Of a DNA stretch of 64,000 nucleotides, positions 56,226 through 64,000 are shown one piece after another. The position numbers and the translations under genes were made by a program. The stretch is from Paragonimus westermani (Eukaryota > Platyhelminthes > Trematoda > Plagiorchiida > Troglotrematidae), in contig QNGE01003797.1 of the NCBI GenBank assembly GCA_008508345.1, positions 1-64,000 on the forward strand, in the 5' to 3' direction. Within the stretch, counting starts at the first letter, position 1. Every line of letters begins with the position of its first letter. Under the pieces are notes generated by a model that worked only from the letters and a program-made list of their open reading frames with translations, was not told the origin of the DNA and did no database searches.

Positions 56226-56799
56226 ATTGTCAGATTACTTATTAGTTTTATGATGCAGTACTAGTTGAAACGAGGAAGAGTTAAGTCGATCGAAGACAAT
56301 CCGATCTGAATAAACAAAACCATGTCAAACCAGCAACGAGACTAACATTGGTAAACAGATTTGCATTTTATTCTACCAATATAAGTTTGTTCTTTGGTAG
56401 CAGCAAACTGCTGCTCCTCTTGCTTCTTGACAACATTTGTTCAGTACACTTTTGTGATTTTCAGTGCCTTCGGACGATCTGTTTCAGAGTATGAAACAAC
56501 AGCTCACTGGCTGTCAGGTTGATCGGGAATGCTATCATTGTTACATCTCAGAGTGACTGTTCACGAATGTGTAAGCAGCTCTTTCGGATATCCACATGAG
56601 TTAAGGCTGCAAATGTGCAAAAGGAACATACGAAAGGTACGGTGGAATGAAATATTCAGAAGACAAGAATTGCAACACGAATTCGTTCCACATTCATTCT
56701 GGTCGATCACAAACTTATAACTAATATGAGAACAAAACTGTACTTAGGTGGAGCGCTTTTTCTCAGTCAGTAATTCGAATAGAGAAATCAGTAGGCTGG
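56226..56799. other. Non-coding stretch, nothing recognised
   Basis: No exon or repeat recognised before the left end of P3. Confidence 0.35.
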
Positions 56800-57189
56800 T
56801 ATTGCACAATTTATGCCTTAACAAATTTTGCTGCATCTTCACGGGTGCATACTACAGGACATCTATATAGGAGTATGAGAAATTGAACCGAACTCAGGAA
56901 AATTCAACTGCCAGAGTGCATAAACATTGTCACCACCAAGGTAGTGGCAACCCTACAGTAAGTTGTTGCTGAACACACAACACAGGTTTGGTCCTTCGGA
57001 TTACAGCCGCTTCAGCATAGTTCAAGTTTATTTTTCTCAACCGTCATGACGCAAAAATTGCAAACTCTAGTCGACGCCAAATTAAGTTGATCCAATGTTG
57101 AGCAATTCTGGCTGAACACGTTCCGATAGTTTGTGAGCTCCATCGTGTCCTTCCGTAGATAGAACTTGCACCGAAGATACTGCTCCAGA

Positions 57190-57611
57190 GGAAATGATTT
57201 TATTAGAGACCACCCTACAAACGAACGGCTACTCCGAACCGTTGATTGCAAGATGCGGACATCCCATTGACAGGAATTCGCCCCAACACAGTGTCCAGAA
57301 CGCCAGCGTATCTTTAGGTTTCCTTCCAGGTGTATATCGGCTTATTTACCGTTTTCTGCTCAGTTCTATCGCAGAAAAACAAGGTAGTTGTCCCAGTGAT
57401 TCTGCTCAGAAGATTCCGGATTTTGACAACCTGTATGAAGCAACCGGTACCCAATTCAGCGAAATCCAGCCTTGTCTTTGAATATCGAGTTAGATGCGGG
57501 ACATCCCATATAGGCAGGACTGAGCGCCAGTTGCGACCCACGGTCATGGAGCACATCCCGAAGTGGGTCAAGATACAGGTCGCGCAAACACGACGTCATA
57601 GCCGCGCATAG
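57190..57611 (+). pseudogene. Post-RT linker and GIY-YIG remnant of PLE P3
   Basis: LETTLQTNGYSEPLIARCG (57201 onward) parallels the ANGYPEKF region of P1. After a frameshift near 57440, CGTSHIGRTERQL and VMEHIPKW (57498-57568) give the YIG half of the nuclease, with Y changed to H. The reverse transcriptase is absent. Stops end the frame at 57611. Confidence 0.75.
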
Positions 57612-57872
57612 AATCAGGCAGCCTGCATGAGCTAATGCGCGTCATATTCTGATGACGCAAAACCAATGTGATCTCACAACATCATTTTGCGTCACCAATT
57701 CATCGTCACACAGGCGAACACTGCGCTATGCTGAAGTGGCTGCAATCCAAAGAATCAAACCCGTATTGTGTGCTCATTCAAAACCTTTTTCGGGGTTGAC
57801 GTTACCTTGGTCGTGATAATGACTGTGCACTCTGACAGTTGACTTTCTCTGGTGTCGGTTCGTCTTCTCATA

Positions 57873-57950
57873 CTGATATATAAATGCTTTGTCGTGTGCA
57901 CTCCTGAAGATGTAACGAAATTTGTTCAGACACAAATCGTGCAATATCAG
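57873..57950 (+). ncRNA. Hammerhead ribozyme-like motif of PLE P3
   Basis: CUGAAGA at 57904-57910, a 6-nt spacer UGUAAC, and GAAA at 57917-57920. Helix III has 6 bp (AUUUGU with ACAAAU, A15.1-U16.1) and a 6-nt loop. H17 is C at 57938. Helix I has about 5 bp near the core (UGCAC with GUGCA, with U and C unpaired beside the core), then a 17-nt one-sided loop, then 7 bp of CUGAUAU with AUAUCAG. Helix II is unpaired. Diverged copies lie at 56800-56880 (antisense) and 12355-12405. Confidence 0.5.
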
Positions 57951-57969
57951 CCTGCTGTCTTCTTTATTC

Positions 57970-60065
57970 GGATCAAAAATACGGAAGTGCGAAGTATGTT
58001 GGATCGTGAGTGGTACACACGAATGAATCCACTGCGAGCACAGATTGGTAGTCAGCTTGTTATGTGCTCAGCAGACCGACGACCAGTCGACGAGGCTTTA
58101 CTGAGGACGGTGGAGTGATCGATACTTAAAAAACGCATTAGCACAATATATTTTGAATGGCAACACAACAAACAGTCATTCCTAAATTGGACAATGTTGT
58201 TCAGTCCGGGAAAATTAACCAGTGGTTAGAGTTCGAGTCGCAACTCGTCATGAAGCTACTGAAGTGAGGACGGTTCGACAATCGAGCAAACCTTCCATGC
58301 TGCGCACCGGTGACCATTGGTTGGTGCGAGCTAATATGTGCCCCGAAAGTGGTTTGTTTTCCGTGAACATCCCACTGGAAAATCTGTGGGACTGCAATGG
58401 CTGCTGTCAAATATGGGCGATATTCGGTTTATATGAAACAACAAAATCCTTACTACTTACCGGTAATTGAAATATCGCTCAAAATGTTAATCAGTCCTGT
58501 GATTCCAACTTGTTTGGAAGTTCTCACTCAAGAATCATCAACCGTAGTTTACACGCAGTTAATGTGCTTCCTCCCTGGGCGATTGAACAATATGTTCATT
58601 ACCCACGGGGGAAATTGACGTAAAGTAGACGACAGAGCTCGGAGGAAAAACTGGATCGTATCGTTGACAACCAATATCAATTCCACTGCTTACTTTGTTA
58701 CAGAATTATAAACTGCGGAACGGCCTAAATGAGATATATACTGAAATTGGGCACGGAGGGAGAGCTACAACTTATAAAGCGCCTCATTTGAGACAATGCT
58801 TGTCTGCCAAGGTTGGTATGCTGACTATGATTCATCAAGAAGCAAAGTAGTCGATTGCCGGTTGAGCTGAATGCAACAAAATCAATTGCGAATTGTTTTT
58901 AGTTTCGTAGCTTCGTTGTGGGATGTACCTTATGTGCATAGGCCTTCTGATTATTCATATACGAATGCTACCGGGTGTTAATTGTTCAGAAAAGCTTTTA
59001 CGCTTATCGCACCTACCGTGCATTCCGACCATCCACACTCGTTGAGGGCGTGTGAACACCGTACATTGGTTCCATCTACACATACCCGACAGCACCTGTA
59101 ACTGGTTAAGCAGCTGTCATTCACTACGGTACTTTGATGATTAGGCCAGTGACCAAAAAAGTGGGCCTATCAGTTACTAAACGACCCCTATTACATGCCC
59201 CCCAAACGGTCAATAACGAAATTGTAGGTCACGTTCGTGCTGGTATAATCAGTCAAGACCATATCCACTGGTCGATAGTGAATGTGTCTTCCCATCTGGA
59301 TTGTTACCGTGTGCTAGGGCGTGTGCAATTTGCGAGGAATGCTACCACCCATTGTGACACCACATGGCAATTTCCGCCACCACTGAGAACGGCATGCTAC
59401 CGGCACAAGTATCTCACTGACATGAATTCCATATAAAGTGAACCCGAAACACCTCCAACAAGCAATATTGAGTGTCACAGTTTTCTTCTAGTTATTTGTT
59501 AAAAATTAGTCCTTGCTCGTGCGCGTTCTGTTCAGTTATCATATTTCACGCTACAACCTTCGACTGCGTGAATTGGGCGTTTGTTAATGATAACACTGTG
59601 ACTGAAATACTTCATCAAAATGCACTAAGTGATTTTTGCTACATAGTAGACAAGCATATTGTAGGTTGATGAAAACTCTCGAATAAACCACTCCATATCC
59701 CCAGACTTTCATTAGTATCATAAAAGTTTGCGCGCGCTTTTGTTTTCGTTAAACCGATATTGACCTGAAAGCGTTTTTCACGAACAAAATTGCTAATGTG
59801 TGAGTTATTTCTACCGCAGGTCCAACAACAATCACTGCGTGTCAGCAGACAGATATGTCTAACGTCAAGCCAGGGTGGAGTTCAAACGATTATCACACGG
59901 AAATTGCAACGAATATACGACGCCATTAAACTGAAGGAGACCGGGAATGTGCGTTTATGACATCAATTCTTACAACTTCCATCCCACCGTATTGGCTTAA
60001 CTTAGTAAACATCACGGTCTCTGTCAGACGGGACGCGACCAGAGAGCGAATGAAAATAGATAAAG
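57970..60065. other. Non-coding stretch, nothing recognised
   Basis: Open frames up to 100 codons lack motifs and splice context. Confidence 0.35.

Positions 60066-60067
<2 letters not shown>

Positions 60068-60100
<33 letters not shown>
60068..60100. repeat. AT dinucleotide microsatellite
   Basis: Uninterrupted alternation of A and T over 33 bases. Confidence 0.95.
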
Positions 60101-60102
<2 letters not shown>

Positions 60103-60185
60103 ATTCAACTGCTAAGGGGTATTCGGGAATTTGGTTGGTATTAAAGTTGACAATCACTCGCATCGTTGTATAGCAGGCAGTTTCG

Positions 60186-60209
60186 TTGTGAGTAGTATTC
60201 TACTCACAA
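60186..60209. repeat. Perfect 10-bp hairpin
   Basis: TTGTGAGTAG and CTACTCACAA flank a TATT loop. No associated gene is recognised, so no role is assigned. Confidence 0.6.
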
Positions 60210-60810
60210 GTAGCGTACTACCCACAGGCGACATCCAGGAACAAAGAGACAAGCCCCGAACACGACGGACGAGAAGAGAGTATCGGAACAGTATGCACAT
60301 GCTGTGTGAGAATTTTCACCAAGACGAATGACAACGTACTATCACCCAATGTATATTAATGCATGACTGTCGTGCAAATGAGTGTACACGTTTGTGATTT
60401 AGTTTTTGACATAATCTGTACGGAAGTTTGCGCAATAAACCAACTTGCTGGACAAGCGTCTTTTGCGGACACAACAACATAACTATCACCGAGCACATTC
60501 AATATCCACTAACAGGTTACGTTAAACTCTTGTCCTGTTCCCGGGTTTTTGACATGATCATCGCCCGTGTTCGCTTAAAAAGTCTCAGTAACCAACATCT
60601 GACACCGATACGAGTCGAATAATCATATTCCTTCCAGTTAGTTGACGTTGAGCTTTTATTCTCACATGCGGGAATTAGACTTAGCTCTATCGAATACGCG
60701 TTGGAGGTGAATTACGAGTACGTACATAGTGAACAACAATCAATTTATACACTCGTGCACCAAACTAGGTTAAACTAGACTGATTTCGTTTCACTGCTGA
60801 ATCACTGTAG

Positions 60811-61527
60811 TAATCATCAGTTTTGCTTCTCGGGTGATACGAATTCGGGCATTCATATACTAGACTTAATCCGTTGGGAATCATGCATTCACTCAGTTGG
60901 CAGTTGCGCAGTACAATCACGTTCATCACAATCAATTTTCAGCCTACATTTCTGAAAGAAAATTGCCGACCTGTTTTTACTTGTTCCACAGCTGCGTTAT
61001 CCTCCCAAATGTGATATTGCAAGGATGACTATGGGGTGTATACTCGTGCGGATTTTCGATAATGACGAGATGAAACGGACGTAGACTTTCATGACTTCGA
61101 AAGAAATTCAATTACCTCTCATAGATCTTCGATGGTTCCTGCTCTGGCTTCGATGACCAAAATGTTTTNTAATCATCAGTTTTGCTTCTCGGGTGATACG
61201 AATTCGGGCATTCATATACTAGACTTAATCCGTTGGGAATCATGCATTCACTCAGTTGGCAGTTGCGCAGTACAATCACGTTCATCACAATCAATTTTCA
61301 GCCTACATTTCTGAAAGAAAATTGCCGACCTGTTTTTACTTGTTCCACAGCTGCGTTATCCTCCCAAATGTGATATTGCAAGGATGACTATGGGGTGTAT
61401 ACTCGTGCGGATTTTCGATAATGACGAGATGAAACGGACGTAGACTTTCATGACTTCGAAAGAAATTCAATTACCTCTCATAGATCTTCGATGGTTCCTG
61501 CTCTGGCTTCGATGACCAAAATGTTTT
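60811..61527. repeat. Exact 358-bp duplication split by one N
   Basis: 60811-61168 and 61170-61527 are identical by eye, with N at 61169 exactly between them. The exact identity and the single placeholder base indicate an unmerged overlap of two contig ends rather than a biological duplication. Confidence 0.85.
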
Positions 61528-61605
61528 TGTGTTCTTTTCGAGGTAGCTGCTTAACGAACTAGTTGCATCTATGGGCTGTGCATAAGTAGATATCCGACAA
61601 AAAAC

Positions 61606-62300
61606 TCCATTAACTCAGAGAATCAGTTTGAGAAACATTGCTGTGCACACAGTCAGAGAGGCAGAGTCGATAGAAATTCGTCTCGAGATGAAACTGGTGA
61701 ACGACAAATCGAAGTACTCATTACCACCCATAATTATTGTTCATCGCAGGATTTGACATCAGGTGCTCCAATTACACAGCCAGTTCAGGGATAGGAACAC
61801 CCACGTATGATGTCAATCTGGTTCTGCCTACTGAGTTATCTATTCACATTCCAGATACGTGAGTGCCGTCGATAGTTATAGCGAGCGGGTTACGCTTTCT
61901 TCTTCCGTCCATACTACTCGCTGGCTTTTGCGAGTAGTTCACGTAACCAGTTTGTGACGACATTAGGCGATTTTAAAATCGCCCAGCTGTTTGTTTCAAC
62001 AATGTCCTCTGTATTGTTGAGCTAGCGGCAGCCGTTAGGAAGACAACAGATCGCATCGGAAGTTGTTAGATTGTACTTTGGTTATAGTGAACATATAGAA
62101 CAACGTGTAGGTACTTTCAGAATAGCAGCCGCGGTAATCTAAAACCCGACATAGGCTGATTCAGCGTCTCAGAGCTGATGCACGTGTCCAACGTTTGTTG
62201 CGTGCCTGACGGTCACTTCAGATTGTAATTCAATAAGGCTTACATTGTATGCCTAGTGCACTTGCATGATGGTTTTTTCAAATTACTGACGAGTAGTCGG
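61606..62300. repeat. Diverged about 0.7-kb repeat, copy 1
   Basis: Matches 62371-63050 over its length, with substitutions and small indels (roughly four in five bases the same by eye). Shared landmarks include ACTCCATTAACTCAGAGAAT, CTTCTTCCGTCCATAC and GAGCTGATGCACGTGTCCAA. No conserved open frame, so a non-coding repeat. Confidence 0.75.
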
Positions 62301-62319
62301 GGAGTTGGTTTATTTTCCA

Positions 62320-62369
62320 GTTGACCATCACTCACATTTGATCGCAGCGTTCGCATTCAGATAGACTTT
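62320..62369 (-). repeat. SINE-A tail fragment ended by an N
   Basis: CCATCACTCACATTTGATCG followed by CAGCGTTCGCATTCAGATAG matches the tail of SINE-A. It is cut at the N (62370), so the rest of the copy is probably missing from the assembly. Confidence 0.6.
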
Positions 62370-62370
62370 N

Positions 62371-63050
62371 ACTCCATTAACTCAGAGAATCAGTTTGAGA
62401 AACATTACTGTGCACACAGTTGGAGAGGCAGAGCCGAGAGAAATTCGTTACGAGGTAAGGCTGGTAAACGACACATTCCAGTACGTACTGTTGCCCATAA
62501 TTATAACTAAACACAGTATTTGGCATCAGGGGCTCGGATTGCACAGCCATTTATGTGATTGAAACGCCCACGTACAATATCAAGTCGGTTCTGCCTACCG
62601 GTTTCTCTACTCAGACTTTGGATACGTGAGTGCCTTCGTTAATTATAGCGAGCAGGTGACGCCTTCTTCTTCCGTCCATACCACTCGCTGGCTTCTACAA
62701 GTAGTTTACGCAACTAGTTTGTGTCGACATTAGGCGATTTCAAATTTGCCCAAATCTTTGTTTCAACAATGTCTTCTGTATTGCTGAGCCAGCGGCAACA
62801 GTTAGGAAGAAAACATGTCTCATAAGTAGTTGATAGATTGTATTCTGGTTATATTGAATCAATAGAACAATGTGTACAAAATTCCAGAAAATCAGCCGCG
62901 GTAATCTGTAGATCCGAAATAGGCTGATTCAACGTCTCAGAGCTGATGCACGTGTCCAACTTTTGGTGCTTGCCTGAGGGTCACTCCGGACTGTTATTTG
63001 GTAAGGCGTGCATCGTAGGCCTAGTGCAGTTGCCTGACGGTTTTTAATAA
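62371..63050. repeat. Diverged about 0.7-kb repeat, copy 2
   Basis: Partner of 61606-62300, beginning directly after the N at 62370. The divergence excludes a simple assembly duplicate, although the placement beside copy 1 depends on the N joint. Confidence 0.7.
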
Positions 63051-64000
63051 GCTGAGCATGTAATTAATAGCATGTGATCAGCTTGTACGCGGTTAACAAC
63101 TAGTTTTGCATTCGTTCAATTCGCATTGTGCCAAGCTGTCTAACTGGTATAACCAGGGAGGAAGACTTCAAAGTTTTGAAAACGCAACACAGCCTAAGAT
63201 CGTTTAGAAATCACTGTCAAGGTTTTGGGACGTCGAGTCNTCGAGTCGCACTAGTTCATGAGAATAATTGATATCATGCAAATGAGTTGAAAGAGACGAG
63301 AAACGGTAAATTGAAAAATGGGTATAACAATGGATGCCTTCATCCTCTGTCGCTGCAATAATAGCATCTGAGTAACAAGTTAACATTCTAACCTGAAGCT
63401 CTTAAAATAACTTCACGACAGCGAATAAACTGGACTCTATATTATGCTTATGGTATTGGATGAAATTATTTTGCTGACAGCAGTAAACGTCGTGTGTTTT
63501 ATCAGGTTCTGGAACGTTAGTGATATTGAGCAGTCAGAGTCATTCACCAGCCTGAGATTTACAAGCACTTCATCAAGCCTAACGCATGAAGGTGCGCCTG
63601 ACGGGCATGTCGAAAGAACTAGCGATGACTCATTCATCTGATAGTCATATGCGCACCACCTTCAACGATCATAGTCAGCGAACGAACCAAAGTTAACTGG
63701 TGACAAGACGCCGAATTTTGCGCGCACACCATGCAGCACCGTTTGCTATTCTCAGGTTAGTTAACCAGACATTAGACGTAAGTATATTATCCGTATCACA
63801 CACTAATTCACACAGATTACCGGATCTTATTCTGTATTACTGTGAGTCCCCGTCGAACAGTGACGTAAGAGATTTTTATGCTTACCAGTAAGCTTACGGC
63901 GCGTAAACTGTTGAGCTGCTTTTTTCAGAATCATTAGTTTATTTGTTTGGTCAACGCAAGGAGTACGTGCTTGGACGTTGTTTGTCTAACCGGTCTCAAT
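63051..64000. other. Non-coding end of window
   Basis: Contains an N at 63240 with TCGAGTC on both sides. The antisense pair of frames at 63437-63641 is patternless. Nothing recognised. Confidence 0.35.

Larger units (their letters stand above)
56800..57965 (+). mobile_element. Penelope-like element, group P3 copy b, 5' truncated, inverted ends
   Basis: The left end (about 56800-57025) is a diverged reverse complement of the right end (about 57725-57950). Both include AACTATGCTGAAGCGGCTG-like sequence, the ACCTTGGTGGTGACAATG block and the hammerhead region. Between them lie only the post-RT linker and the GIY-YIG nuclease. Same layout as P1, but older. Confidence 0.7.

Noticed and set aside
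57639..57658. 7-bp stem GCGTCAT/ATGACGC as a terminator or recombination site
   Set aside because: It lies inside the P3 tail, is not followed by a U run, and no such site type is expected here.
57852..58118. An 88-codon frame as a gene
   Set aside because: Its first half is the P3 terminal repeat and hammerhead; the rest has no recognisable content.
62125..62140. CAGCCGCGGTAATC, like the universal small-subunit rRNA 530-loop sequence, present in both 0.7-kb repeats
   Set aside because: Only about 14 bases match, and the flanks show no rRNA similarity, so it is not a ribosomal gene.
1..64000. CRISPR arrays or bacterial operons
   Set aside because: No regularly spaced short repeats and no dense same-strand ORFs. 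The sequence is eukaryotic in layout.

Overview
The window looks like intron-rich, repeat-rich animal nuclear DNA at roughly 58% A+T. The likeliest source is a flatworm, probably a digenean trematode. That is an inference from three things: short exons scattered in long AT-rich non-coding DNA, an Eph-receptor-type cysteine-rich exon, and many Penelope-like retroelements (PLEs) beside tRNA-derived SINEs. There is no prokaryotic gene layout, no rRNA gene, no intact tRNA gene and no CRISPR array.

Host coding content is sparse. On the + strand, 9290-9451 is a cleanly bounded Eph-receptor cysteine-rich exon. About 9.4 kb downstream on the same strand (18903-19207) lies an open frame with one transmembrane segment, which fits the membrane-spanning exon of the same gene. 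On the - strand, 35835 to 32747 holds two or three exons of an unrecognised gene, including a terminal exon. Other candidate exons with no recognisable family lie at 1322-1918 (+), 26038-26430 (-), 26975-27307 (+) and 47919-48458 (-).

Mobile DNA dominates what can be named. I distinguish four PLE groups. P1 is at 49105-50827 (-, an intact RT plus GIY-YIG frame between identical 78-bp inverted repeats) and, as an old copy, at 22540-25830 (+). P2 is at 15052-16487 (-, two in-frame stops). P3 is at 11925-12425 (+) and 56800-57965 (+). P4 is at 27646-30506 (+, nearly full length, frameshifted, 194-bp inverted terminal repeats). A further PLE scrap lies at 43403-43750 (+). A decayed Ty3/gypsy integrase lies at 41467-42835 (-). 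A tRNA-derived SINE (SINE-A) has at least eight copies or fragments, seven of them between 0.6 and 13.9 kb and all on the - strand. A second tRNA-derived repeat (SINE-B) is at 36051-36190 and 56160-56225.

The most interesting signal is a set of hammerhead-ribozyme folds in the terminal repeats of P1, P2 and P3. Each has the CUGANGA and GAAA cores, helix I, helix III and a UH cleavage site, but an almost absent helix II. In P1 and P3 the same motif also sits in antisense at the other end of the element, inside inverted terminal repeats. P4 has the two core boxes and a good helix II but no visible helix I or cleavage site.

Three single-N joints (61169, 62370, 63240) mark scaffold problems. One separates two exact 358-bp copies and looks like an unmerged contig overlap.
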